Below are positions 46,301 to 54,639 of a stretch of 64,000 bases of DNA, one piece after another. Location: NCBI GenBank assembly GCA_946407735.1, contig CAMJPL010000015.1:1-64000 (forward strand), given 5' to 3'. Position 1 is the first letter of the stretch. Each line of letters starts with the position of its first letter. The stretch is from an uncultured Clostridia bacterium. Lineage in GTDB: Bacteria; Bacillota; Clostridia; Oscillospirales; CAG-272. The position numbers were made by a program, and so were the translations under genes. Below the pieces are notes generated by a model, which worked only from the letters and a program-made list of their open reading frames with translations, did no database searches and was not told the origin of the DNA.

Positions 46301-46540
46301 AACGGGATGCGCTATCACAAGACCGATACGTGGACTTACGGCTCGTCCGGCGGTTATATCCTGCTTCAGTTCAGCAAAAAAACTGAAGGAAAGCTGCTGA
46401 AGGCGAGCATCAGTTATCTGAATGCCGGAGAGCACGGCTGGGACTGGCATGACACGCCGATCGCGGAGGAATTGATAGACCGCCGCGGCACGGAAAAAGC
46501 CGGCGCATGGAGTGCGACCCTGAAACCGGAGGGGTATTGA
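43334..46540 (+). CDS. Zinc-ribbon membrane protein with large extracellular part (paralogue)
   Basis: 1068 residues. One zinc ribbon (C5/C8/C19/C22), a Gln/Pro-rich linker, KKKKSYK then one membrane helix (about 90-108). The next region aligns by eye with the 38.2-kb protein ('CTAGDITADFG' vs 'ASAGDITVDLG'; 'VTIPRTAGEYD' then 'VHYNDELGIWEP' vs 'VTVPYDPDNDD' then 'RHYDEKRKIWTYLP'). A hydrophobic helical stretch lies at about 460-490. A beta-rich C-terminal half follows. A GGGGGAG site precedes the ATG. Function unknown. Confidence 0.7.
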   Translation: MSKTCEYCGTPLPEGAKVCPACGGPVSENKQPSMVIKRQLITSQIGKNAQKPSQPQQPRPVTRQSQPVQMQAPQQAYVPAAGKKKKSYKGVSVFLALLFLIELGIAAFRYPGFLNRVRTISSSDNPYVKVIDVSSESAEKQLLRASSPGNPANLTIVPDAKKIAKIHPVTGQVSPDNPVCTAGDITADFGKWNLDAEDTFEVRSLGTAVDDACGCSCVLYDLSLSSGIHEFPTAVTVTIPRTAGEYDGKIVHYNDELGIWEPTAFEVSEDGKSYKVRVYHFSLLQEAVFPVVNGKSGKTVNIFYTKDETKSADTKSRWSHEATIRHLYGNSIYDLEYPMLQQLICLDETALKEYVYNQPGSDAEYIYNLIKQGKINEGFYNGRIFSAMGYIIDKGGEMTSFTGGSAGDAFTAIGLALTAYKLGRYFQDNFDKGTGSKGEKAVDTTIKALSDNWKEVSQALLSVGGMMVSPPTALAFALISLCYTYIPKGIQYIEDHTPRDYQDAVYRYYMNRRSGGVMNRDDLKLNGKGWPQYFESLVDYYKDDLSKVEPEVEHSLDIYINDFWDGLSESGRKSVCEDCAGDLAYLYLYEPLSSQYASEIKAGWTEPAKAMPNEYKYVARDLLYQNTREAFQALAVKYLDQCEINLKNDIYNKLLPALNEYYIFYLKDDEYKSFADSPYANKKLYTVGGKYIFEGKKYLFSCPPDVKYSMTLDSPIRFSHINSRDPVSVQFKPKNMENYDFTKSFIPHANFGKNKFLAKIFNVNLELFKPENIIFVCRYYYYLMIGEPARMVMKNLNESEEEDEDILYDITLTNSYIHTFGYKNYLNHQDDMMSSSPRAIRYSYLTVTPVNSEKKEEKKDEKPVTYNMILQADSSMDYAEPDEDSKNSDRFEYTKYSADNTVTVTGKKCEVSLAAVNYVWLHKAAYQDDSVTLYDVQSTFKRGALTLTGTLSEEFESDDGKFMRFTFDNGPAFSGSWELQRLYNKKGLENGMRYHKTDTWTYGSSGGYILLQFSKKTEGKLLKASISYLNAGEHGWDWHDTPIAEELIDRRGTEKAGAWSATLKPEGY

Positions 46541-46560
46541 AAGAGAAACGGAGATACATA

Positions 46561-47016
46561 ATGAGAAGAATACTTATATTTGCTCTGTTTGCGCTGTCCG
46601 TTGTTTTGCTCTCCTGCGGCACGCCGACAAACGACGCCCCTCCTTGGCCGGACACACCGGAGCCTGATCCGCTCAGCGGTGTTTATTCCGGAGAATACGG
46701 GACGCTGACGTTCAACGGGGACGGCAGGACGGTCACAGTCGATCTGAACGGTCAGGCTGAGGCAATCATTCAGGACGGAGACTATAGCTACGTATTTCTT
46801 TGGAACAACGGCGGAGAGGTCAGATATGACATAGCTTCGGATTTCAGAATATATAATGGAGATGATTACTGGATGTTCGGCAAATACGGAGGACTGCCGG
46901 ACCAATTTGAGATATCATACTACTATTCGAATATCTCGCCGTACGAAGACATTGATCTAAATATGACGTTCGAACGTCTGACGGAAGAAGCGCGGACGGA
47001 ACAGGAGGTACAGTAA
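46561..47016 (+). CDS. Small secreted lipoprotein
   Basis: 151 residues: signal peptide and lipobox 'LLSC' (Cys19), Pro/Asp-rich linker, then a beta-rich domain ('GVYSGEYGTLTFNGDGR', 'QDGDYSYVFLWNNGGE'). It is similar in style to the C-terminal domains of the neighbouring proteins. ATG 46561 begins a proper signal peptide and has CGGAG upstream. The stop overlaps the next start as TAATG. Confidence 0.65.
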   Translation: MRRILIFALFALSVVLLSCGTPTNDAPPWPDTPEPDPLSGVYSGEYGTLTFNGDGRTVTVDLNGQAEAIIQDGDYSYVFLWNNGGEVRYDIASDFRIYNGDDYWMFGKYGGLPDQFEISYYYSNISPYEDIDLNMTFERLTEEARTEQEVQ

Positions 47017-47630
47017 TGCAGACAACACCCATATCCAACGACGGACAGAAATTCACATGGAGCTATGAGATGAGCCTGTTCAAAAATCCCACCATCTTCA
47101 TAACGGTGGCGAAGGCGCTTCTCCTGACTGTGATCATCACGACGGTATTCATTTCGCTGATAACTATGATCGCCGACGGATTCTCGCTTGACGGATTGAA
47201 ATTCACGCTGCAGCTCGGAGGAATATTGCTCGGCATATTCGCCGGACTGCTGATAATCGGATATCTTGTCTACGCGGCCGTAATGAGAGGGAAGTACGCG
47301 GTTGATTTCACTATGGATGAGAAAAAGCTGATCCACGCGCAGGCCGAAAGTCAGGCGAAAAAGGCAAAGAAGATCGGCACGGCGGCTGTCGTCGCCGGTG
47401 TTCTTACCGGAAGGCCCTCGACTGTCGGCGCAGGACTGACTTCCACGAGAACTGTCTCGACCACCGAGTTTAGTGATGTGAAAAAGGTCATCGTGAACAG
47501 GCGCAGGAGCACGATAAAGCTGAAAGAGATAGGCAGCAATCACGTTTATGCTGACGGAGAGGATTTCGACTTTGTGAAAGAATTTATACACGCCCATATA
47601 AAACCGGACGCGGTCTGGATCGAGAAATAA
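47016..47630 (+). CDS. Membrane protein with PH-like domain
   Basis: 204 residues. Two membrane helices (about 31-53 and 63-88) separated by a short loop, then a cytoplasmic C-terminal domain ('YAVDFTMDEKKLIHAQ', 'TTEFSDVKKVIVNRRRSTI', 'DGEDFDFVKEFI') whose strand pattern resembles bacterial PH domains. It is the last gene of the cluster, coupled to the lipoprotein gene by a TAATG overlap. A terminator follows. Confidence 0.6.
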   Translation: MQTTPISNDGQKFTWSYEMSLFKNPTIFITVAKALLLTVIITTVFISLITMIADGFSLDGLKFTLQLGGILLGIFAGLLIIGYLVYAAVMRGKYAVDFTMDEKKLIHAQAESQAKKAKKIGTAAVVAGVLTGRPSTVGAGLTSTRTVSTTEFSDVKKVIVNRRRSTIKLKEIGSNHVYADGEDFDFVKEFIHAHIKPDAVWIEK

Positions 47631-47643
47631 TGAGAGAAAATGA

Positions 47644-47670
47644 AAAGGGAGGCTTATTAAGCCTCCCTTT
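47644..47670. terminator. Bidirectional terminator
   Basis: Perfect 10-bp stem (47644-47653 with 47661-47670) with T/A-rich flanks, between the convergent envelope cluster and the DUF4838 gene. Confidence 0.88.
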
Positions 47671-47694
47671 GATTGTTCATTTTTGTTATTGTGA

Positions 47695-49416
47695 TTATAT
47701 TTTTCCTTCTCTTATCTGATCCTCGACCTGCGGGATCTGAGTGCCTTCGCGGTAGGATCTGATCCCGGCCACTCTTACGTCTGAGATGAACTTTTCAGCC
47801 TCCGCCGCGCGGTTCGGATCATCCATCGGCGTGTTGCAGAGTCTTGCGTAGCGTACCGAGAGACGCAGAGTTTTTACCCGTTTAAGCACACAGTCACAGT
47901 CGGCGGTGCGCTCGGCTTCGTCAAATATCTTGTCGGCAGCGTCAAGCACCTCGGCGCGCATGTATGACTGATGAGGATTGTCATAGATATGGACATGCAC
48001 GTCGGGAGTGATCTGATCGTGGATGAGGTCGAAATACGCCCTGACGGACGCCGCCGCCTGACCGTAATAAGCGGATATGAACTCGTTCACAGCCTTTTCC
48101 TCATCATAATCCGGATCCCAGAGATACTTGGCGAGGACGTACTGACGGAGCAGATTGAGCTCACCGGTATCGCGGACAGAGTTGTTGCCTTCCTCGAAGA
48201 TGCCGGTCACGCCGTGATCGATGAAATAGCGTATGTTTGGGCGGAGGACCTTGAAGTTCGGGAAGGGAGAAAGGGTATGAGCGAAGTTAACGACGTAATC
48301 CCAGATGTGCAGACGATTGGATATCTTGCCCCATCCGACGAGATCGTCGGTAAACGAGCCCTGTCCGCCCTCAGTGCCGGAAAGTGAGCATTCGTCGAGC
48401 GGATGACCGAAGCAGCATTCGATAGAGCAGAGACGCACGATCACGTTCGGACGCGGCACGACATGCTTCGGGGGCTTGCGGGTGTACTGATAGGCGAGCG
48501 TGTCTATCGCGACGTTCGGATAATCCTTCTCGATATCCTCGGCGATGGCGTTAACGAAACGGATCAGAGTCCCGGCATGGCTGCCTTCCTCCTCGTCCAC
48601 CGCCTTGCAGGCGTCACACTGGCAGTATGAGAAGTTGTCGTTCTGCGATACCGACATGATCTGGCAGTCGGGATTGTCGGCAAGGATCTTTCTGACGTTC
48701 TTCTTGGCGATCTCAAGCACTTCGGGATTCGTAAGACACGGCTGGCTGTATTTGTGATTCAGTCTTTCGCATGTCCCGTCTTCGTTGTACCTGAGAGCGT
48801 AGTACTCGGGATGGCTGTCGCCGTATTCCTTCTGAGGGATGAGCTCATCCATCGTATGAACAAAGCGGTGGTATCTGACCTTGCCGCCCATCAGCTTCGA
48901 GATATTGCCAGACTGTGCGTTCATGCGGTTGCGGGCGTACCAGTCGCCGTCGAAATACCCCAGGAAGTACGGGTCGCGGTATTCGAGCTTCGGTATGAAT
49001 TTCCTGTCAAGCTCGGGAAGCGTGAGCGTTGAGCGCTTCGGGATAAAGGAGACGTCCTCGGTGAACCAGCGGCATCCGAGATATTCGTCGAGCAGCTGAT
49101 ATACACCGTACATCGCGCCGCGGACATCCGATCCGGCGATGACGACGGTATCGCCTACCGTTTTGAGATACAGTCCCTCGTCGCCGAGCTCACAGACGCT
49201 GATGCCGGTGTCAAGCGCGTCAAAGTGAGATGACCGACCTACAAGGATCTCCTTTTCGGTCTGTTTGGTCTTGTCGGTGTCGATGATGAAATCGGCGCCC
49301 GATATCTCGCCGAGAAAGCGTTTCAGTTCCTCGGCGCCGTGGATAACCGACGGAGCCGCGTCGTCGGCAATAACGATGCGGTAATCCGTCTTTTTGTTTT
49401 GAGCAAGAGTCAGCAT
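47695..49416 (-). CDS. DUF4838 domain protein (glycoside-hydrolase-like)
   Basis: 573 residues, cytoplasmic. The N-terminal GH20/GH67N-like alpha/beta domain (about 10-125) contains 'SDVRGAMYGVYQLLDEYLG'. The DUF4838 core follows with 'DSHPEYYALRYNEDG' and the 'YCQCDACKAVDEEEG' cysteine block. DUF4838 proteins occur in polysaccharide loci of Clostridia and Bacteroidota and are predicted glycosidases. It is the last gene of a seven-gene operon of sugar-handling proteins. Confidence 0.85.
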   Translation of the reverse strand: MLTLAQNKKTDYRIVIADDAAPSVIHGAEELKRFLGEISGADFIIDTDKTKQTEKEILVGRSSHFDALDTGISVCELGDEGLYLKTVGDTVVIAGSDVRGAMYGVYQLLDEYLGCRWFTEDVSFIPKRSTLTLPELDRKFIPKLEYRDPYFLGYFDGDWYARNRMNAQSGNISKLMGGKVRYHRFVHTMDELIPQKEYGDSHPEYYALRYNEDGTCERLNHKYSQPCLTNPEVLEIAKKNVRKILADNPDCQIMSVSQNDNFSYCQCDACKAVDEEEGSHAGTLIRFVNAIAEDIEKDYPNVAIDTLAYQYTRKPPKHVVPRPNVIVRLCSIECCFGHPLDECSLSGTEGGQGSFTDDLVGWGKISNRLHIWDYVVNFAHTLSPFPNFKVLRPNIRYFIDHGVTGIFEEGNNSVRDTGELNLLRQYVLAKYLWDPDYDEEKAVNEFISAYYGQAAASVRAYFDLIHDQITPDVHVHIYDNPHQSYMRAEVLDAADKIFDEAERTADCDCVLKRVKTLRLSVRYARLCNTPMDDPNRAAEAEKFISDVRVAGIRSYREGTQIPQVEDQIREGKI

Positions 49417-49493
49417 GATTCATACCTCGTTTATAATATATGTATTTTGTGCCTTCAGAGATCAACAATAAGCGGAACAGAGAACCTTCCGGC

Positions 49494-51005
49494 TTATTCC
49501 AGTTCGTCGAATTTGGCGAGGAATTTGTCGAAGGATTTCTGGATCTTTTCGCTCTGAGATTCGAGTTTAGATGCCATTGTGAAGGATTTCGCCGATACCT
49601 GCGAGTTGAGCAGGCTCGATATGCCGTTCGACCAGGAGTAACCGTTCCCCCAGTCGTATTTCTTGCTCGAGAGGATGACGCTCAGCATCTCCTGTGTTTT
49701 TTCCTCTCTTACCAGCTTAGCGCCGAGCAGCAGCTCATACAGCACATTGTTCACCGTTCCGACCGAGAAGGCGTTTAGAGCTGAAAGCACCGCTCCCGTT
49801 CTCTCCGCATCAGGAGTGGTGACCGGGACCGAGAAGGACGTGCACCATACCGAGTTGATCGAGCTGACGTAAGTCTCCTGCGCCTCGTTCAGCTTCGGGC
49901 AGGGAAGAAGGCTGAACGATGATTCCATATCCCGGAACTCGTTTATGCAGCCGAGCAGCTCGTAATAGAACAGAGCGCGGTTCTCCTTCATGATCCCTAC
50001 GGCGATCCCGTTCGAGCCGTGCCAGAGGGCGGGGCTCTGTATCACACGATTGTAGATAAATTCGGCAGCTTCGACATACCCGGGCTTTGTGCAGTTCACA
50101 TACGGGATCCCGTCGTCCCCGACATTTGTCATGGTATAGCCGGTGCCTTCCATAAGATGAACCATCTCGCCGGTGTTGTCAAGGTACCCGTAGCTGTCGG
50201 AGTCGGTCATTTTGCCGTCGCCGTCTATGTCGGCGGTAACGGCTTCACCCATGGTCATCATGGCGTCTATCGTCCATTTACCGTCGGTGACAAGATCGGC
50301 GGGATCGGAAAGCTGATACTGGGTAAGGATATCCCTGCCGTAAAATACAACCGGAACGGCGTAATCGTCGAAAATGTTGCCCGCACCGGTGACGGCGTAG
50401 AGTTGCTTTCCCTTGTAGCTGTAATTTTTGACGATCCCCTGGTCGAACCACGACTGCGAGAGATCGAGCGAGCTTATGGTGTGCAGATTTACAAGATATC
50501 CGGACGCGGCGAGGTCCATGTTGTACGCGAGCGGACCGAGAGCGGCGTCTGCCGACTGATCCCCGGACATGACGAGCTTTTTCAGCGACGACTGCACATC
50601 GTCGACGAACACCGGGCTGATCTTTACGTTCAGCAGCTCCTCGGTCATCTGGTTGCGCCGATATACCGCGTCCTCATAGATATCACCCGTCTGCTCCTCA
50701 TACCACATCTCGTTCGCCGCGGCGCTGATCTTGCCGTAAAAATGGCCTCCCGGCTTGTAGCCGAGCAGATGGAATTCATATCCTCCGAAATCGGCGTCCT
50801 GATATATCTCTCTGATGATATCCTCCTCGGTCGGGACCGCGGCTTCGGTTTCCGCGTCAGCGGCGGCTGTTTCGGCACCCTGCTGCGGAGCCGCTATCGG
50901 GGCATCCGACTGCTCACCGCAGGCCGATAACGCCGGTATTATGAACGTCACAGACAGCAGGGCAGCCGATACTTTTCTGATTATTTCGCTTGGCACGACA
51001 GACAT
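49494..51005 (-). CDS. Extracellular solute-binding lipoprotein
   Basis: 503 residues. Lipobox 'ALSAC' (Cys29), acidic linker, 'DADFGGYEFHLLGYK', 'EEQTGDIYEDAVYRRNQ', 'GKWTIDAMM' and EF-hand-like loop 'DIDGDGKMTDSDSYG' (259-273). It sits 36 nt downstream of a second SBP gene in the same operon. No permease genes. The two SBPs may have different ligands or one may be an accessory. Confidence 0.85.
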   Translation of the reverse strand: MSVVPSEIIRKVSAALLSVTFIIPALSACGEQSDAPIAAPQQGAETAAADAETEAAVPTEEDIIREIYQDADFGGYEFHLLGYKPGGHFYGKISAAANEMWYEEQTGDIYEDAVYRRNQMTEELLNVKISPVFVDDVQSSLKKLVMSGDQSADAALGPLAYNMDLAASGYLVNLHTISSLDLSQSWFDQGIVKNYSYKGKQLYAVTGAGNIFDDYAVPVVFYGRDILTQYQLSDPADLVTDGKWTIDAMMTMGEAVTADIDGDGKMTDSDSYGYLDNTGEMVHLMEGTGYTMTNVGDDGIPYVNCTKPGYVEAAEFIYNRVIQSPALWHGSNGIAVGIMKENRALFYYELLGCINEFRDMESSFSLLPCPKLNEAQETYVSSINSVWCTSFSVPVTTPDAERTGAVLSALNAFSVGTVNNVLYELLLGAKLVREEKTQEMLSVILSSKKYDWGNGYSWSNGISSLLNSQVSAKSFTMASKLESQSEKIQKSFDKFLAKFDELE

Positions 51006-51041
51006 CCTTTCTTTCTCATACTCAAAGAACGAAATTATCTT

Positions 51042-52529
51042 TCAGCCTTCGTAGCATGCGTAGAGCTTCGGAAGGTTGGCTTCAACCTTGCCGATGTTCT
51101 TTTCATAGTATGTCGCGATATCGGCTTTTTTGGCGGCGAGCCTGTCCCTGAACCAGTATGGGATGCGGTTGAAGTAGCTCTCGCCGAACTGGAAGCTGAA
51201 GTCGAACAGACGTCCGTCCATGATTATGTCAACCATGTTGGCCGTGTCCTCATCTTCCGAGTATTTGCCCTTCAGAGCGACGTCGTAATAGGCTGGATAT
51301 ACCGACTTGTAGCTTTCGGCGTTGAGGGCTTCGTAGATTATTCCAACGAACTCGAGATCTTCCGTCGGAACTGACATAGGTACTCCGAACACCGAGAACT
51401 GGTCGTAGGCATTCGTGAGATACCTTTGCTGAGCCTCGTCCCACTTCGGATTCGGAAGTATGCCGTAGCTGTCTTCCATGTCTCTGCATTTGTCAAAGCA
51501 GTTTATGAACGCGAGCGGAGCGAACGCCATAAGTCCCTGCGGGAAGTATTTCTGCTCATCCCACTGCGCGTTGTATTTACGGCATCCGGGATTGTTGTAA
51601 TGGAAATCGACGATCTTCTCGAGAGCCTGAACCGTTTTTTCGCTCATCAGCTCGATAGTGATATTGCCGTCTGCGTCACGTCCGGTGAGAGGCTGATCAA
51701 ATGAAGTGAGCCAGACGTCCGAAGGATTTACGGGATTGTCACCGTAACCGAACAGATCGGTGTCCTTCACCTTTCCGTCACCGTCGACGTCTTCGTATAT
51801 CCCGGAAACTATCTCGATGAAGTCGTCGATCACCCATGTCCCGTCGTAGACCTTGTCATACAGCGCCCTGTCGTTCCATCCGTACTGCTCGCAGATCCGC
51901 TTGTTGAAGAACACCCCGTATGTGTACTGGAGCGCCGTCACCGCAAGATCTCCGGTGACGCAGAATATCTTGCCGTTGATAGTCGCCGAATCGTTTGAAT
52001 CCTGGCTGTACCACGGCTTTTCAAGATCGACACATGGGATCTCATACCAGTTGTAATACGCACCGGCGGTAATCGGCGTATAGGCTTTGTAGTCGAAATG
52101 CCCGCAGATCTCATACGCGTAGTCTCCGGATGACGCGACCTTGACGACAGCAGAGAATGGGTCTACTGTCTCAATTGCCTTGATCTTTACCCCGAATCGA
52201 TCCTCTATCCGGACATTTCTGTTGTAGATGACGTCGTTTTCAACGGCTCCCGTCTGTTCTTCGGCGAAGATCTCATATACCTTTTCCGTGGTCACCGCGG
52301 CGCGGAATGATCGGCCGCCGTAATCCTTGTCCGGCAGATCGTCGCTGATTCTGGCGCGCTTTTCTATATCCGACAGGTTTTCATCGGATTCGGTTTCGGC
52401 AGCAGATTCTCCGAGCGCAGCCGTTGTTGAAGCCGGGGAATTCCCGACTGCCTGCTCCCCGCAGGCAGATAATGACGACGCCGTCATAAGGAACGCAAAG
52501 GAGAAGGTCAGTATTCTTTTGATTGTCAT
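51042..52529 (-). CDS. Extracellular solute-binding lipoprotein
   Basis: 495 residues. Lipobox 'SLSAC' (Cys23), 'DKDYGGRSFRAAV', 'EEQTGAVENDVIYNRNVR', 'GTWVIDDFI' and EF-hand-like loop 'DVDGDGKVKDTDLFG'. It is a paralogue of the following SBP. Preceded by the NUDIX gene by 32 nt. The tandem pair in one operon suggests duplication and divergence. Confidence 0.85.
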   Translation of the reverse strand: MTIKRILTFSFAFLMTASSLSACGEQAVGNSPASTTAALGESAAETESDENLSDIEKRARISDDLPDKDYGGRSFRAAVTTEKVYEIFAEEQTGAVENDVIYNRNVRIEDRFGVKIKAIETVDPFSAVVKVASSGDYAYEICGHFDYKAYTPITAGAYYNWYEIPCVDLEKPWYSQDSNDSATINGKIFCVTGDLAVTALQYTYGVFFNKRICEQYGWNDRALYDKVYDGTWVIDDFIEIVSGIYEDVDGDGKVKDTDLFGYGDNPVNPSDVWLTSFDQPLTGRDADGNITIELMSEKTVQALEKIVDFHYNNPGCRKYNAQWDEQKYFPQGLMAFAPLAFINCFDKCRDMEDSYGILPNPKWDEAQQRYLTNAYDQFSVFGVPMSVPTEDLEFVGIIYEALNAESYKSVYPAYYDVALKGKYSEDEDTANMVDIIMDGRLFDFSFQFGESYFNRIPYWFRDRLAAKKADIATYYEKNIGKVEANLPKLYACYEG

Positions 52530-52561
52530 CTTAGTACCCTCTTTATTCGGTTTTTCAATTG

Positions 52562-53104
52562 TCAGTTTCCAATGATTAACGCTGTTTTGAGCAGCGCCGT
52601 CTGTGTTTTTCCGTCGGTGATTTCACCGTTCATCACCATATCGACAAGCTTTTTCAAAGGCAGCTTTACGACATCTATGAATTCGTCTTCGTCAGGCGAC
52701 ATCTCCCCGAAGCTCAGATCGCGTGCGAGATACATGTATATCCGCTCGTCAAGTATAGCTGGACTTGACCAGTATTCACCGATAAACTCGATCCTGCCTA
52801 CCAGAGCTCCCGTTTCTTCTTTCAGCTCGCGCTCGGCGCATGATAGCGGAGTTTCCCCGTCTCTCTTATCCAGTTTACCGGCAGGGATCTCAAGAGTCTC
52901 GGTAAGAAAAGGATATCTGAACTGCTTCACGCATATCACTTCATTGTCATCGGTCAGCGGGACGACACAGCAGGCTCCGGGATGGCGAATGACATCCCGG
53001 AAAGCCTCTTTTCCGTCGGGGAGCTTTACCTTGTCTATCTCAAGATCGAATATATGCGCTTTATAGGAGTATTCGCCGCTTATTTTGGTTTCTGTGTTAG
53101 GCAT
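52562..53104 (-). CDS. NUDIX hydrolase, ADP-ribose pyrophosphatase-like
   Basis: 180 residues. The Nudix box reads 'GETPLSCAERELKEETGALVG' in its core (GxxxxxExxxxxxxREUxEExGU with the preceding Gly). The 'EIPAGKLD' and 'YWSSPAILDERIYMYLA' blocks match ADP-ribose pyrophosphatases. It lies 3 nt after the SGNH gene. In a sugar operon it may clear a nucleotide-sugar or ADP-ribose by-product; this is inference. Confidence 0.88.
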   Translation of the reverse strand: MPNTETKISGEYSYKAHIFDLEIDKVKLPDGKEAFRDVIRHPGACCVVPLTDDNEVICVKQFRYPFLTETLEIPAGKLDKRDGETPLSCAERELKEETGALVGRIEFIGEYWSSPAILDERIYMYLARDLSFGEMSPDEDEFIDVVKLPLKKLVDMVMNGEITDGKTQTALLKTALIIGN

Positions 53105-53107
53105 CTG

Positions 53108-53773
53108 TCATTCTCCGATGGATATCCTGTCGGCTCCGACAGCCTTGAGGACGGCGCGGGCGATCAGCATAGATCCGACCCATCCGGGATGCACGCGGTC
53201 CCACATTATATATGAGCTGTGCCGGTAGCGGAGATAATCGCAGAATTCCTTCTGCAGATCCACGACAGGGATGTTTTTGTCTTTGCCTATCTTCTTTATC
53301 ACCGAGCCGTACTCGTCCATCTTCGCCCTCATGGCATCGTCCGTGTTCGTCTCGATGTAATAGGGTGTCAGCAATATCATGCCCTTTACATTCGGAAGCG
53401 TCTTTTCGGCCATCAGGGTCACGTTTTTCTCGAATTCGTCGATATATACATGCTGATCGGTGACGGCGGGAGAATCGAACTGGCGCCATACGTCGTTGAA
53501 GCCGATGCAGACCGATACCCAGTCAGGCTTAAGATCTAGCACGTCTCTCTGCCATACGGAGAGAAGATCGCGGCTGGTGAAACCGCTGGATCCGGTATTC
53601 ATAATATGGAAAAGAGATTCCGGATATGATACGGCCAGAAGCGAATCTATCGCCCTGACATATCCGTTGCCGACACCGTCCCAGAGCCCCTGACCGACCG
53701 GACGTCCGCGGCCGGAATCTGTCACCGAATCGCCTGTGAATACGATCCTGTCGTTGTTTTCAAATAACAGCAT
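53108..53773 (-). CDS. SGNH/GDSL hydrolase
   Basis: 221 residues, cytoplasmic. Block I 'FTGDSVTDSGRG' has the nucleophile Ser; block III 'GFND' and block V 'DRVHPGWVG' (Asp and His) are present. Family members deacylate carbohydrates. ATG 53773 is 4 nt after the Gfo/Idh stop; an in-frame ATG at 53791 would overlap that gene and add six residues. Likely a sugar deacetylase in this operon. Confidence 0.85.
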   Translation of the reverse strand: MLLFENNDRIVFTGDSVTDSGRGRPVGQGLWDGVGNGYVRAIDSLLAVSYPESLFHIMNTGSSGFTSRDLLSVWQRDVLDLKPDWVSVCIGFNDVWRQFDSPAVTDQHVYIDEFEKNVTLMAEKTLPNVKGMILLTPYYIETNTDDAMRAKMDEYGSVIKKIGKDKNIPVVDLQKEFCDYLRYRHSSYIMWDRVHPGWVGSMLIARAVLKAVGADRISIGE

Positions 53774-53777
53774 TTTA

Positions 53778-54635
53778 TTACACCGCCTCATCTCTGCCTG
53801 AAATCAGGCTCTTTGAAATAGCGTCCATTATCCTGACGGGCTTTACAAGTTCCTCCGCCGTAGTATCCGTCTTGCCGGTCCTTACCATTTCGGCGAAATG
53901 AGCGAATTCAGCCTCATAGATCCCACTGCATGTCGTCGGTACCGCCAGCCATCCCTTTTCTCCGTAGACAACTGCCGTATATGTATGCTCAAAGTTCATT
54001 GTCACGTCGAGCTGAGGATAACGGGCGAGCGCGGTGAGCTTTTTGCCGCTGCGGAAGGCGTGCACTGTACGCACATCGCCTCCGAAGAGGGTGATCATCT
54101 CCTCTATGAGATGGCTAGAGTAGAAGTAAAGCCCACCGTAAACCGAATCGAGATCAACGGCGAACGTGATCATGGCGGACGTCACATTTCCGATAACTCC
54201 GGCTTCGATATCAGCCTTGAGCTTCAGTATTTCCGAGGAATATTTGCACCCTGAACCACCGCAGATCGGAGCGCCGTGTATGCGGGCTTCTTCGATGAGC
54301 TGCATCGAGGTCTCGGTCGATACGGTAAATGGCTTGTCGATAAAGGCCGGCATCCCCTCGCGGATGAACGGGAGCGCGAAGTCCTTATGGTACATGCCGT
54401 GACGCGCGGTGACCATGACGCAGTCGACAAGCGGCAGCATCTCATCAGGCGAGCTTACTATCTGGATATCGTCTCCCTCATGCTTTGACTGTATCAGCTG
54501 GCTCGGGCGCTCATCGAGAGCGTAAAGAGCGGTGACCTTGAACTCTCCGGCGTAAGGCGAGCCGGGATTGTTCACGATGTCGGCGAAGGCGTCGGCATGT
54601 GAATTTTCAGTCCCCAGTATTCCTATTCTGTACAT
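53778..54635 (-). CDS. Gfo/Idh/MocA-family oxidoreductase
   Basis: 285 residues, shorter than typical (about 340-380). Rossmann start 'ILGTENSHAD' replaces the usual GxGxxG pattern, and 'FIDKPFTV' carries the EKP-equivalent lysine. The C-terminal domain includes 'GGSGCKYSSEILKLKADIE'. It is 4 nt after the preceding Gfo/Idh gene. The short length and altered nucleotide loop suggest a specialised or partly non-canonical member. Confidence 0.85.
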   Translation of the reverse strand: MYRIGILGTENSHADAFADIVNNPGSPYAGEFKVTALYALDERPSQLIQSKHEGDDIQIVSSPDEMLPLVDCVMVTARHGMYHKDFALPFIREGMPAFIDKPFTVSTETSMQLIEEARIHGAPICGGSGCKYSSEILKLKADIEAGVIGNVTSAMITFAVDLDSVYGGLYFYSSHLIEEMITLFGGDVRTVHAFRSGKKLTALARYPQLDVTMNFEHTYTAVVYGEKGWLAVPTTCSGIYEAEFAHFAEMVRTGKTDTTAEELVKPVRIMDAISKSLISGRDEAV

Positions 54636-54639
54636 ATCT

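Noticed and set aside
49417-49493. Possible internal promoter before the DUF4838 gene
   Set aside because: A TATATT/TTGATC pair exists but with a 19-bp spacer and poor context; the gene is more simply explained as part of the operon.
50019-50930. 303-codon open frame on the plus strand
   Set aside because: Antisense to an SBP with clear lipobox and motifs; no start signal or recognised domain.
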